From: Camellia lanceoleosa
Lineage: Eukaryota; Streptophyta; Magnoliopsida; Ericales; Theaceae
Assembly: GCA_025200525.1 (NCBI GenBank)
Contig: CM045761.1
Span: 39,874,190 to 39,938,189 of the forward strand
DNA: 64,000 nucleotides
Direction of reading: 5' to 3'
Shown here: piece after piece, positions 12,201 to 25,100 of the stretch
Layout of the letters: each line of letters begins with the position of its first letter
Numbering within the stretch: position 1 is the stretch's first letter
Translations under genes and position numbers: made by a program
Notes under the pieces: model-generated
Told to the model about the DNA's origin: nothing
The model's input: only the letters and a program-made list of their open reading frames with translations
The model's database searches: none

Positions 12201-13216
12201 CCAAATTTGTTTCCAAGCAAACATCACCCATGCCAATAATCTTGGACAAACCTTCATTACCCATTCGAACAAAACCATAATCTCCTTCGGTGTAGGTAGT
12301 GAAGAAATCAACTTGAGAAGTCACATGAAAAGAAGCACCGAAATCAATTACCCAATTACTCACTTGGCCCACAAAATTGATATAATCATCTTCACAAACA
12401 ACCATGATATCATCAGTAGTAACTGTCGTTGTGTCTTCTTGCTTCTTATCCACACTTTTGTTATGCCTTTTCTCCTTATTCTTGAACTTTCGGCATTCCC
12501 GCTTCTTGTGCCCTTTCTCATGGCAATAATAGCACTCAATGTCTTTCTTTGAAAAAGAACCATCTTTTGATTTGTCACGGCTTTGATCACGACCATAAGG
12601 AGTCTTACTCCTCCCCCTTGTTTTGCTTCGGCCTCTTACAATGAATGCTTCCGAATGAGAGGAACCCGCAGATTTTCTTCTAGTTTCTTCATTCAACAAG
12701 CTACTAGTGACTTGGCTCATTGTGACAACTCTATCGGGTGCCAAATTACTAACTGTCACAACCAAAGTCTCCCAACTTTCGAGCAAAGAACTAAGTAGCA
12801 TCAAAGCCTGCAAGTCATCATCAAAAACAATTTTCATAGAAGCAAGTTGGTTAACAATACTCTTTATTTTATTCAGATGTTCCGGTATAGGGCTGCCCTC
12901 TTTATATTTTAAATTAACCAACTTACGAAACGGAAAAGCTTTATTTGTGGTTGATTTTCTATCATAAAGGCCCTCTAATTTTTTTTCATAAATCATGTGC
13001 TGAAGTTTTAGTAGCAACATGATGAAACACACTATCATCAATCCATTGACGGATAACACCAACGGCTTTTCGATTAAGCCTATTCCATTCATCATCTTTC
13101 ATACCCTCGGGTTTGCCACTATCACCCTCAATGGGTCCATACAAATCTTTACAAAATAATAGGTCCTCCATTTTAGTTTTCCAAGTTATCCAATTGCTTC
13201 CATTGAAGCTAGACAT
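9202..13216 (-). pseudogene. Ty1/copia gag-pol polyprotein, one frameshift and five in-frame stops
   Basis: Starts at ATG 13216 (MSSFNGSNWITWKTKMEDLL, a copia gag start). A frameshift lies between about 13095 and 12990; all later segments share one frame. In order: gag with a CCHC knuckle (CYYCHEKGHKKREC, near 12535-12490); aspartic protease with WVIDFGASFH near 12355, where the expected DSGA is DFGA, so it is probably inactive; GAG-pre-integrase; integrase DDE residues in HSDVCGP, SDNGGEY and GVAERMNRT (11850-11440); RT with YVDD near 10225; RNase H with FTDSDMAGD and a following YCDSQSAIHL block (9720-9470). Stops at 12087-12085, about 11958, 10770-10768, 10077-10075 and about 9585. Four replace a conserved Trp (TGG to TGA or TAG). 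Confidence 0.93.
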
Positions 13217-13288
13217 ACGACCCACATTCCCCTCCAGTGATTTACACAAATAAATAAATCCAAATAAACTGTAAGTTCTGATACCAGT

Positions 13289-13915
13289 TATTAGGGAAAA
13301 TCTATAATTTCCCACAAGTAAAACAATCAATGGGAATAAAAACTAATGCGGAAAAATTAAATCAAAATCAACACAAGAATTTTTACGTGGTTACCTTAAT
13401 GTGAGGTACGTCAACGGGATCGGAATCCGATTCCATTATCAACCAAATAGTTTCCAAACGATTACAAACGAGACACAAATAGTTTCATAAAACCACCCTT
13501 AGGTGAATTCCAAATAATCACAAATAAACAAGAGGAAAGATCTCACCAAATAGATGAATCAAAATCTTCAAAATCAGAATATAGAAGACCCATAATAATG
13601 CACCCAACACAAAACCGAAAGCCAAACCAAACCAAACCACACGCTGCCGAAATTAACCCAGCACGTACCCATACGAATCAGCCGCAGTACTTCGGAAAAG
13701 GTGTTCGTAGCCGCCGTCCACTTTTTGTGTGTAGAACAAAAATAATATATATTATTAAATCTTCAGTTTTGTAATCAAACCCTAATTGTATCCAAATTGA
13801 ATTGGGTCTCTACAAATATAATATATAAAAATATATTATACCTAAACCAAGTCAAATTAAAATTCTTTAATAAATCAATTGGGTCCTACACTCCAATAAA
13901 GAGGTATACCCGACA
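13289..13915 (-). mobile_element. 5' LTR of the Ty1/copia element
   Basis: 627 bp matching 8607-9242. On the element strand it starts TGTCGGGTATACC and ends CCCTAATA, followed by AC and the PBS TGGTATCAGAAC. The terminal CA has become TA. Confidence 0.92.
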
Positions 13916-14662
13916 ACAATGATGGAGCCAACGGAGGCAGAGGAGGTGGTGATGGTGGTGGAGTGGCAACGGTGGCAATAATAAAAGTACAAGAAGTGTT
14001 ACTTATTTAAATGAATGTAATTGAGTGAGTTCATCCTGAGTTTGAGTTAAATTTGTCCTCTCTACTCTCTTTTCTTTTTCCTTGGTCCTCTTACAAGGCT
14101 AGTCATATATCTAAATAATTTTTTAAAAATCCCTTATACACTAATTCTTATACAAAAATTGTGTTAACTAACGAATGTGTTCTCACAATAGTAGGTAATA
14201 AAAAAAAATTATATTAGTGTATTTCGGAAACGACTAATCTCGTTTGGAAGTTGACTGCTTAACTTTTTACCAAAAAAAAATGTAAAAAAAATAAACAAAA
14301 CATTGTGACAATTTATACTAACCTTTGAGGGGAAATTGTGCTTTTTTGTCATACATTAAAAAATATGTTTTTTTTGCATACATACACTTATTTGGGTACA
14401 TCAATCAACATTTCCTCTTTACTTTTCTACTCACTTTCTTTACTTTTCTATACATTTTTTTATAAAAAGTTAAAAGTACACTTATTTAGAACATTCCAAA
14501 CATCTCCTTAGTGTAGATAAAGGAATGCTTTAAAATTTAAAACATTATTCTTAAATCCCCAAAGAGGAAAAATTAAAGTAAAGAGGGTAATGTTTTAAAA
14601 TTTAAAACATTATTCTTAAATTTATTTACATTAGCATGATAGGAGATTATAAATTTTAAGAA
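13916..14662. other. Gene-free stretch
   Basis: GATGGTGGTGG low-complexity sequence at the left (continuation of the copia target site), then AT-rich DNA with no coding or element boundaries that I can support. Confidence 0.5.
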
Positions 14663-15533
14663 TATGTTTGTTTTGAGGGATTATTTCGAGGGATTGGACT
14701 ATTAGTCTGTCCGAACAAATAGTCCATTATTGGTTCGAAATTTAGGCACCGGACTATTAGTCCCTCTGGACTATTCCAAATCCATTGGACTATTGTGTCC
14801 CGCGGGGGGGACACAAATTGAGAGATATGGGAAATATGGGATTAGGTGGTGAAATAACCATTTTGACCTTCTACTATTTAATTATGTTATTATATTTAGT
14901 AAAATTCAATAAGATTTAAATGTCTCAATTTAAAAATAAAATAATTTTATTTAATTTTTATTGATGTTTTATTTATTTAATTTTTTTAAATAATTTTTTA
15001 TAGATGTTTTATTTTAAAATTTTGTTTATATTTTTATTTAATTTTATTATTTAAATTTTAATAGATTTTTTTATTTAATTTAATTATTTAATTATTATTA
15101 TTTTTTAAAATAAATTTATTTAAAATTTTAATTAAATAAATAACATATATTTTTATTGATATTTTATTTATTTATTTATTTATTAAAAATAATTTATTTG
15201 ATTATGTAATAGAATAAAATTTTATTTATGCTAGTTACAAATAATTAAAATATTAAATATGTGTTTAATATTGCTATTACTTAGTAAATAATTGAAAATG
15301 GTAAAATAGTCATTTGAACATTTATCTTTCTTCATAATATCCCAAACAAACATAGGATTCATATCCTATCCAACCAAATAGTCATTTCCTGACATCTAAT
15401 CCTATAACTAAACAAACATAGGATACAAATCCAATTCAACCAAATAGTCCGAGGACAATATATCCCAAGACTAACAGTCTGATGGATTCTAATCCCCCCT
15501 ATTCAAATCCGTCCAAACAAGCACACTATAATT
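14663..15533. mobile_element. Candidate TIR (MITE-like) element with AT-rich core
   Basis: Left end TGTTTGTTTTGAGGGATT, then a GGACTATTAGTC motif. Right end, read inverted, TGCTTGTTTGGACGGATT followed by GGGGATTAG and a CAGACTGTTAG motif. The core is nearly all A/T. The termini are imperfect and no clean target duplication was found. Confidence 0.4.
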
Positions 15534-16516
15534 GTTTAGATTCTAAACAAAACACATGGTCAACCCAATTAATATAATTTAAAGAAAAATTACAAATCAG
15601 ACTATTTAACCAAAAATAATTACAAATGCATGAGTGTAAATTTTTTCTCTCTAATAAAAAAAAAAAAAAAAAAGGTCACATCCCATAAAAATGTCTCATA
15701 TTTTTGTAATAAAGTGCCCCACCACCCCTTTTTCCCATAAATTTAAAAGTAACATTTTATAGACTTAAGCTTTTTATTTTTTAAATATTGTCTACGCATT
15801 TTCATATTAAAATTCGTCTAAGGTTCGTCCCTTTTATTTGGTAATGGAAGAAATACACAATATTATTTTATGACGTCTAAAGTCCCTCAACCCCCACATT
15901 CATATATCACAGATAAATTTCTCAAATCAAACCACTTTTTTTTTATTTTTTTTATTTCTCTCTCTCTCTCTAAACTCCATTTCTCGCTAAATTCACCTCT
16001 TTTTATCTCTTTCTCATCTCTCGTCTCTTTTTTTAATCTAAAATGTTCTCTCTCTAAAGCAATTCTTAATCTTCCATATCGTCCCCATTCTTACCACCAC
16101 CGCTATGCTCATACTGCCTCCCGATCTCTACTATTGTCGCCGGAAAGTTCCATCTCAGGTGTTTGTGATCTTTCTTTGCATAGGCGGACAAAGTGAAGCT
16201 CTGTGATGAAGATGATGAAGTGGGTTTGAGAGGCCGAAGCCTTGTTCAGGTTGGCCCTATATCAAGCCTAGACCCACCATTTGGGTTTTTTCTACGACGA
16301 TGACCCTTTTAGCAAACGAATTAGCAGCGATTCTGTTTGATCCCTAGCTTTGAGTCCACCAATGCTCCGCCATATTTTAAGGTGAATTATACACACACAT
16401 ATGTGTGTGTATATATATATATATATATATAGATGTATATGTAACTATGAAGATTGATGAATTTAAGGGCTATTTTAGATGACTTATTTATGGTCATTGT
16501 GAAAATTGCGCAATTG
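15534..16516. other. Gene-poor stretch with pyrimidine tract and AT microsatellite
   Basis: Contains a CT-rich tract (15955-16050), a short stretch with mixed codon composition (16080-16380) that I could not assign, and an (AC)n/(AT)n microsatellite near 16391-16430. The 108-residue open frame at 15870 is low-complexity and not supported as a gene. Confidence 0.4.
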
Positions 16517-17110
16517 GGTTCTTTATGCTTTATTAATTAGTTGATTGTTGTATTAGTGGTTGCATGTTTGGTTGCCGAGAAATCGTGTGAAATTGAAATA
16601 AACTTAAAATTTGAATATTATTAGGTTGAAGGCTTGTGATGAATAAGATGAAGTGGGTCTAAGAGATGTTGGAAATCACATAAAATGAAATTTCTCTAAT
16701 TTTAGAGAATTTCTCCGGGATTAAGAGAATTTCACTCTATGCTTTATTAATTAGTTGATTGTTGTATCAGCGGTTGCATGTTTGGTTGCTAAGAAATTGT
16801 GTGAAATTGAAATGAACTTAAAATTTGAATATTATTAGGTTGAAGGCTTGTGATGAATAAGATGAAGTGGGTCTAAGAGAGGTTGGAAATCACATAAAAT
16901 GAAATTCTCTGATTTTTGAGAGAATTACTCTGGGATTGAGAGAATTTCTCTAGACTTTGTATTAGTGGTTGTGTGTTTAGCTGCTGAGAAAATGTGTGAA
17001 ATAGGAAAAAACTTAAAATTTGAATATTATTAGATTGAAGGTCTATGATGAAAATAATGAAGAAGATGAAGTGAGTCTGAGAGATGAGTAGAGAGCTACC
17101 ATTGGAAATC
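16517..17110 (+). repeat. Triplicated ~210-bp tandem repeat
   Basis: Three diverged copies of a unit containing ttaattagttgattgttgta, ggttgcatgtttggttgc, gaacttaaaatttgaatatt and gatgaagtgggtctaagaga. They start near 16524, 16738 and 16953 (first period 213 bp, second about 196 bp). The third copy is the most diverged. Downstream, to about 17330, lies a simple GAGAATTTCTCT-rich stretch. Confidence 0.8.
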
Positions 17111-18245
17111 ACAAAAATGAAATTTCTCTGCTTTTGGAGAGAATTTATCTGAATTGGAAAGAATTTTTCTGGAAATGTTTATTTGAGAATTTCTTTGGTT
17201 TTGAGAGAAGTTTTCTAGGTTTGATAGAATTTATCTAGAAAGTCTAGAGAAATTCTGGGAAGAATTTGTCTAGAGATAATTTCTCTGTGAAGTCTAGATA
17301 AATTCTCTGGATTGAATTTCTCTGGATCAATTTGAAAAACCTTAGATATTATTAAAATATTATATGTCGTTTATGCTATAAAATCTTAATACTAGAGACT
17401 CAAAAAAAAAAAAATCCTCTTTCATATTTTGGCCTTATTTGAAAAGTATGATCTGAATTAAAATAGTTAATAAAATAAAAGGGTAAACTACCAATAGGTC
17501 CTACTTTTGAGACTTATTACCCATTAAGTCCTATTGATAAATTTATTAAGTGATAAAGAGAAATTTATCAGTCTTTTATTTTTATGAATAAATTTATAGT
17601 GATAAATTTATCAGTCTCTTTGTTTTTATGAATAAATTTTTAGTGATAAATTTATCACTCTCTTATTTTTATAGTGTTAAATTTATTAGTTAGGACCTGT
17701 AGGTAAATAAGCCTAGTTAATAGGACTAATTAGTAAGTATCCCCAAAATGTCACATTAAAATCATAATTATTTAATTTTTTATCTTTCAATTATCAATTA
17801 TAATTCAAAACATAAGACTCTGTTTGGTGCAGTTTTCAAAAGTTGATTCCACTATTTTATCTGAACCATCTGTTTGGATATTATGTTAGAAAATTGATTC
17901 TATACTCACTTTTAAAAATATGTCTACTCGGTCATCCTCTCAGATATCCTCTTAGACATCCAGCTGATTGATCGGAATGGTTTTTTTTTTGCACATGTTA
18001 TTTTTATATTTAAATATATATATTTTTGGATTTTTTTTCAATTTTTTTATGAACTTTGAATAAAATTTTGGATTGCATGTTTTGTTATAAGTTGTAAGTT
18101 TTTAAATCAAATATTATATGTCACATCAAAAATTTCAAACTATTTTCAAAATTTATAACCAAATAAATTTTTTACACTCAAACCATAATTTAAAAACTCA
18201 CAAACTTAAAATATAATTCTATTATCAAATAAAACTCTACCAAAC
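17111..18245. other. Gene-free AT-rich stretch
   Basis: Short imperfect repeats (gagaatttctctgg at 17130-17330; gataaatttatcact at 17540-17690). The second block lies between GGTCCTA motifs at about 17497 and an inverted TAGGACC at about 17690, a weak hint of another MITE. No gene seen. Confidence 0.4.
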
Positions 18246-18790
18246 GCTAAGGGGTTGTTTGGGATATCGTAAATAAGTGTATTTTTTGTCTTTTTGGACT
18301 AAAAAATTGAGAAAAAATATGAATATTTGGGTTAATTTTTTGACTTTTTATGAAAAAATCTGTATTAAAAAATTATATAAATTAGTGTGTAGAGAAAATT
18401 AGAATTGAGAGTTATACAGCCGTAATTTTTTACTTTTAATGAATAGTAATAACTTTTTGATTTTTTGACTTTTTTTATACTTCCCAAATTTGGCTTGCGT
18501 CTTTTAGCTAAATTAAGGCTAAGTTTGGGATATCCCAAATAATTCAAAAAGCCAAAAAGTTACTCAAAAAGTTAAAAAGTTAACACTATTCACCAAAAGT
18601 CAACAATTACGGCTGCACAACTCCCAATTCAAATTTTCCTCTAAAAACCAATTTTTACAATTTTTTATTACACATTTTTCCATAAAAAGTCAAAAAGTTA
18701 ACCCAAACATCCATATTTTCAACCTCACTTTTTTAGTCAAAAAAGATAAAAAGTGCACTTATTTAGTCTTCCCAAACAAGGCCTAAAATA
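18246..18790. repeat. Long foldback (inverted repeat) element, arms ~260 bp
   Basis: The left arm (18246-18510) and the inverted right arm (18790-18520) match block by block: tgtttggga, aataagtg, a CTTTTTGGACTAAAAAA-type block, tttgggttaa, ttttttgactttttatg, attgagagtt, cagccgtaatt and aactttttga. The loop is only a few bases. The ends (GTTTGGGATAT) resemble the MITE in kinesin copy B intron 21. It sits about 360 bp upstream of kinesin copy A; a transcript through it would form a near-complete long hairpin. Confidence 0.8.
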
Positions 18791-18837
18791 GCAAAAACTA
18801 AACTAATTCCTATTGTTCAAAATTGGAATTTAAAAAA

Positions 18838-19151
18838 ATAGGGCTAATTCGGTCAAATGAATGTAACTTGAATTTCAACATCGCACAAACCGTCAGATCT
18901 ACGCTTGTCAGATAGCAGCGGTTGGATCGAAAGAACGAGAGCGGCTCCCAAATTTCAAATCTCGTTCCCATCCCGCTCTCATTCAGAATTCAGAGAGAGA
19001 GAGAGAGAGAGAGAGAGTGCAGAGAGAGGAAGAGGAAGAGAGAGTTCTGAATTGAGAGAGAGGAAAAGGAAGAGAGTGAGGAGAGAGAAGACGAGAGAGA
19101 ATCAAATCTGAGTAACAGTGTTCGATTCTCTTCTCTTAGCTTAGTTCGAAA
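18838..19151 (+). promoter_or_regulatory. 5' leader/proximal promoter of kinesin copy A
   Basis: Similarity to copy B begins at GGGCTAATTCGGTCAAAT (also near 52168) and continues to the start codon, including CGGCTCCCAAATTTCAAATC and CCCATCCCGCTCTC blocks. A (GA)n tract (18989-19017) longer than in B follows. No clear TATA box was assigned; the extent of the transcribed leader is inferred. Confidence 0.5.
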
Positions 19152-22100
19152 ATGTCTGGTCGCCACGAGAAAGAGAAAGGCGTCAATGTTCAAGTCCTTC
19201 TTCGTTGCAGGTGCCAATCTCCCTCCCTCCCTCTCTCTCTCTCTCTCTCCCTGTGTATATATATATATATGCGTACATACATATATACCTGTGTAAGCGT
19301 CTTCCCTGTGTAGTATTTTTAGGGTTTAGGGTTTCCTCAGGTTGTGAATCACTAATCCAATCCCTCTTTAGAAATTTCGTTTCTTTTTTATTATTATTGA
19401 GATTGTAGTAGAATCTTGTTGACAATAGTGTGAATTTATCTAATTTATGATTTATGATGTATATTTGTTTGTTTCAGGCCATTCAGTGAAGAAGAGTTGC
19501 GGAACAATGCGCCACAGGTGGTGACTTGCAATGAGTACCAGAGAGAAGTCGCAGTTTCTCAGAACATTGCTGGGAAACACATCGATAGGGTTTTCGTATT
19601 TGACAAGGTATTTGATTTAAGAGAAAGGGCTTTTTGTTTATGTAAATTTAGTTAATTTGATGTAATTTGTAGATGAGATTTGCTTTTTGTAGTTCATTTG
19701 ATAAGTTATAGGTGGAGTGGGAAATTTGTTTCTTATTCCGTTACGTCATCAATATGTAAGGAGCAGTGGCATCTTCATAATGGATTGTATTGATTTTCAA
19801 AACCAGGTTATAGGCTAGTTCCACATGATCCCTCCAATATGATTGAAGACGGTGTTTCTCAGCATATAACTTGAAAGACAGATTCTTAAGTGTCTTGGAA
19901 ACTCGAATAATAAGAGAGTAAGGCTGATAGCATTGAAATATACTTGGGGCAAGAAAATTATGTATTTAGAAATTAATTTTAAGCGAAACTCAATATTTGG
20001 ATTGTGACTTTGCATCCCATTTAAGTGACTGAACCTTGAAAGTTAAGCCTTCATCAATGTTAAGGTGTTTGCATCAATATTGAAATTTGGCCTGGGATTA
20101 TTGTCATAGTTTTTCAATTCATTGTTTGCAACAGGATTCTAGAGAAAAATAGATAAGAAAATTAGGCCAACTATAAATACGTTGTTTTTAGTTAAGGTGT
20201 GATAGTTATGTACAAGAAAGATTCATTGTTTTCTATGTAGTTATAGCTGCCTCCCCTCAACTAAATGCATAGAAAATTAGGAGAAATTCTATTTACACCC
20301 ACCATTTTATCTCTATATACATCATGCCTCAATTCACACATTTTTTAATTTAGTTATATATTATTATTCTCATCCCACACACCACATATTCCAATTATAA
20401 TCCTAACTTAAATATTGTACACACACCATCTAAATAGTATTTTCAGCCACCTTGAAATACAGCCACACATCCACCCGCGATGAAGATCCATCTTCTAGCA
20501 ACTCCATTGAAGACCCGTCTTTTAAAAATTGATATTATAAACACTTGACAATCTAATCCCGTAATTAATGTGGACGGAATGCTAAATCAAGTTCTTTGCT
20601 GTACTCTGATTCTGCAGCCGCTTTATTTATTTATTTATTTTCTATTTTTTTGGGTAAGAAAAAAAAGGAAGAAGAGAGAGAAAAAAATGGATTTTATAGG
20701 TTGAATTCAAAAATGAATTTACACATAAGATATGACTGATTTAAAAATGTGAACTTCACAAGTAAAAAGTGTATTGATATTCATTGTAAATTTTAGGGAT
20801 AATGAGTTGGCTTACAACAAGGGGGCAAAAGTGCAGATCTTCCATCTAAAAAATCAAGATTAATGGTAGAATCTAATGGAACAAAGGTATAAATAATAGA
20901 ATAAAGCAATATCAGAATAGTGTAGGCAAACAATGGATAGAGCATAACAATGAAGCAAAAAATAGAGTGTAAAAATGGAGTGTAGCAAGCAATGGAGGAC
21001 AATAGAGGAAGTGAAAAACAATGGAGAAATTAAGTTTTAGTTTTAGTTTTCAAAAGATGTGCACTGAGAATTATTGTTTTTAAAGATGTGTGCAAAGAAA
21101 ATCTAAATTTAATTTGTAGTGTGTGTATTGATGTCCATTATTGTCATTTTGTGTTATGGTATAATTGTCATTAAAATAATATTTCATTAAGTGTGTGCAC
21201 AGAGATAAGTAGGTGTGTGGAAATGGAATTTCGAAAATTAGGGCAACATAGTACAAGTGCGGAAATATTATAATACACTTACTCCAAAAAATTCGGGTGG
21301 ATTCGCAATGAGTGGTTAGTGTCCAATACTTATTAGGAATCATACATAGTACATCAACACTAACTTGTATGATTTTTGATTTATATACTAAGATAAATTC
21401 ATGTTGTACGTAGGTTTTTGGTCCTTCAGCTCAGCAAAAAGATCTTTATGACCAAGCAGTTATTCCCATTGTTAATGAAGTTTTGGAGGGTTTCAATTGT
21501 ACCATTTTTGCTTATGGACAAACTGGTACAGGAAAAACTTACACCATGGAAGGAGAATGTAAGAGGTCAAAGGTACTGTTTTTTATGTGGTTAGTTCTTG
21601 TTAGAGTTTGCTATACTTACTCATTTCAAGTTCTGATACCATGTCTACTTTTCGTGACAGAGTGGACCTAATGGAGACTTGCCTCCAGAAGCTGGTGTCA
21701 TCCCTAGAGCTGTGAAACAAATTTTTGACACGTTGGAGAGTCAAAATGCAGAATACAGTGTTAAAGTTACTTTCTTAGAATTGTATAATGAAGAGATCAC
21801 TGACTTGCTTGCCCTGAGGAGATATCCAGAGTTGCGTTGGAGGATAGGCAGAAAAACAGTTGCCTCTCATGGAAGATGGAAAAGGTGGTGTTCTTGTAAG
21901 AGGATTGGAGGAGGAAATTGTAACAAGTGCCAGTGAGATTTTTACTCTACTTGAAAGAGGGTCCGCAAAACGTCGCACTGCAGAAACTCTATTAAACAAA
22001 CAATCAAGGTCATAATTCTTTCATCTTCATTATAATCATAGTCAGAATCCAACTTCCTTGTTAAGAATATATTTTGTTTTTGCAGTCGGTCACATTCCCT

Positions 22101-25100
22101 TTTTTCCATAACCATACACATCAAGGAAGCAACCCCAGAAGGTGAAGAGCTTATCAAATGTGGCAAGCTGAATTTGGTTGATTTAGCTGGTTCAGAAAAT
22201 ATTTCTCGTTCTGGTGCTAGGGAGGTATTTTGGCATTTACAAATGACTAAAAACAATATTTTTTTTATAGTTAAATTTCTTTTTCTTTCTTTTGTCATTT
22301 TAGTTTGGGTAAAATTGGATAATCAATTTGTTCTATTTGTCTTTTTAGTTAATATGAGTGTCTATTTCCTAGGGTCGTGCAAGAGAGGCAGGAGAGATAA
22401 ACAAAAGTTTGCTAACTCTTGGACGAGTTATTAGTGCTCTTGTGGAGCATCTTGGGCATGTTCCCTACAGGTTAAAGTTTTCCAGAGATCTTTAGCTTCT
22501 TCACATGTCCTTTTCAGATTTTTTGTTCTTCTATACTTACTATGCTAAATTGGAATTTAGGGATAGCAAGCTCACCCGTCTACTTCGTGATTCGCTGGGT
22601 GGAAGAACTAAGACATGCATTATTGCCACAGTATCACCTGCAGTCCATTGTCTGGAGGAGACCTTGAGTACACTGGACTATGCTCATAGGGCAAAACATA
22701 TTAGAAACAAGCCTGAGGTTGATTTTGGAATATTATTTTTCCATGGCTTTTGAGTGCATTTCTTCATCTGCTTTCTAGATTTTTCTTTTATTTGTAATTT
22801 TTTTTGGTAACCAATTAATCTTATTTATTTTCCCCCGTGTTTCTTCAACTGAGTTAGCTTGTTATCATTATTAGACTGGTTTGTGTTACTGAAGTATGTC
22901 AACATATATGTACATGCACACACCTTGACATACTGGTTTATATACTTTACTATTTGTGCATAACACGGATTGTGCTCTCCAGGTGTGTGGGGAACAAAAT
23001 TTTATTTTTAAACTCATCGAGTCTTGACATATCTCTAAGTGGACTTTTGTTGATGAATTTTGTACCTTGTTGCTAGTCATGCTGGCATTATCTTGAAGTG
23101 GAAAATGTATAAGAATGCTGTACTATGTTGCTCGTAATTTCCTGGATGAAAGTGCTATAAATGTTTTAATCTCACAAAGAACCAGTCTACGAAGAGCTCA
23201 GCTTGGATGGGTGCAATATGCATTTGTCATATTTCTGTTGGCATGGATTACCTTTGTGTTGTAGATCTTGATGGTCTAAACAACCCCTAAATTTTGATTT
23301 TTAATTTTTTAATGATCTTTTAATATTATTTTACTGTTTTTATAGGTCAACCAAAAAATGATGAAATCAACTCTTATAAAGGATCTTTATGGTGAAATTG
23401 AACGACTCAAGGCAGGTAAAAACCTTTGGGATTCCTGTTTTTGATAAAGAGATACTTCTAGATTCAATTACTTATTCTAGCTATATTTTTTTAGTGAATT
23501 TATTCTTTATTATTCCTCACTATCCAGAGGTATATGCTGCACGTGAGAAAAATGGTGTCTATATGCCAAAGGAACGATACTATCAGGAGGAGAGTGAAAA
23601 GAAGGTACTGCACTGGCCTCATACTTTGTTCTTTTCTTTCACTGTTTAAGCAGCACTGTACTTAAATGATATTTATTTGCAATCATTGAACCTAAGTCTT
23701 GCCCATTGATAGACTCGACAATGCACTAACTAGATTCATTTGCTGTTAGCAAGTGTATTGCTGTTGTGTGGTTGACTATTCAGTAAATTTTTTATGATTA
23801 GTACCATGGTAGTTTCTTAGCACATAGGTAAATTGGCCCTGGATTGATAAATAATTTTTGATATTGGTTTTGTTTGCCGTTCTACCATTGATTTTCTGAT
23901 GTCTATGCATCTAACAGTCTCTTCTTAATCTTTTATCTTCCTTCATCATGTTTAGGCAATGGCCGATCAGATTGAACAAATGGTGGTTACAATAGAAACC
24001 AATCAGAAGGTCGGTTTTTTTTAAGCAACTGTAAAAATAATAGAATTTGGTCTGTCATGTGATTGTGTGTTAATTTGTTTCACTTCCCATACTTGATTTG
24101 CTATGACCAGCAACTTGAGGAATTGCAAGATAAATTTGATGATCAGGTTCAAAAAGGCTCTGATTTAAGCAACAAACTTGATGCCACCCAGGTAAGTTGT
24201 ATCCGTATGTGGCTATATATGGTTTAAGGATTCATCCTTAGATTCTTATCATACAACTGAAAGTTTTGCAGAAAAACTTGAACCAAACAAGCAAATTGCT
24301 GGCTAGCACTGAAGAAGAATTAAGGAGCTGTCAGTATGCTCTCAAGGAGTGTGATTTTATTATCTCTGAGCAGAAAAAAGCAGGTATGCTTGAATATTTC
24401 TGTTGTTGGAATTTCTTTGCTAGCTGCTTCTCAATAATGTTGCCGAATAATTGGAACAGAAAATGCATTGGCTCATCAAGCAAGTGTCTTGCGGTCTGAC
24501 TTGGAGAAATCTTTGCAGGATAGTGCTTCATTATATTTGAAAATTGGTACGTAGTGTTGGTTATAACTTACTAAATTGAATGCTGACATAAATTCCTGAC
24601 TGGTGCTATGATGTGATTTTTTGTAGCAAGAGAAGACAAACTGAATGCAGATAACAGGTCAGTTGTGAACGATTTTCAAACGGAGCTTGCACAGCAACTA
24701 GGCTCCCTTTGTAATACGGTGGCAACATCAATGTCTCGACAAAGTGAACACCTTCAGTGCATTGAGAAACATTGTCATTCCTTTTTGGACATTCACAATA
24801 AGGTATTTATTAAATTTTTGCAGATCTTGTTATTCTACACCCTCTCTCTCTCTCTTCCTCTCTCTACATATGTTAATCTTGCATTACTATATTTTAATTT
24901 GCCACCAGCTTATAAGTACTTGTTTTGCATGAGATTGAGTTTCAACATACTTGATTTTAACAAAATTCCTTTCATAGGCTGTCATTGATTTGAAGAAAAA
25001 GATGACTGCTTCAAGGGCACTATATATTTCTCACATGGAGGCTGTGCAAAATGTTGTTCGCCTGCACAATGCGAGCTCAAATGCAGCTGTGGAGGAGATT

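Larger units (their letters stand above)
8607..13915 (-). mobile_element. Full-length decayed Ty1/copia (Tork/Tnt1-like) retrotransposon
   Basis: 5309 bp, minus strand. Order on the element strand: 5' LTR (13915-13289), primer-binding site TGGTATCAGAAC (13286-13275, matching the 3' end of initiator Met-tRNA), gag-protease-integrase-RT-RNase H, polypurine tract (9256-9243), 3' LTR (9242-8607). Target duplication GCAAT/ACAAT (4 of 5). Integrase lies before RT, which defines copia. The outer base pair of the 5' LTR has changed (TGTTAGG to TATTAGG on the plus strand). Confidence 0.93.

Noticed and set aside
15870..16196. 108-codon open frame after a CT-rich tract resembling a gene start
   Set aside because: Low-complexity Phe/Ser/Leu content, no splice-consistent continuation and no recognisable domain.
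21775..22298. Minus-strand frames across kinesin exons 4-5 (also 54275-54535)
   Set aside because: Antisense shadows of conserved kinesin coding sequence.
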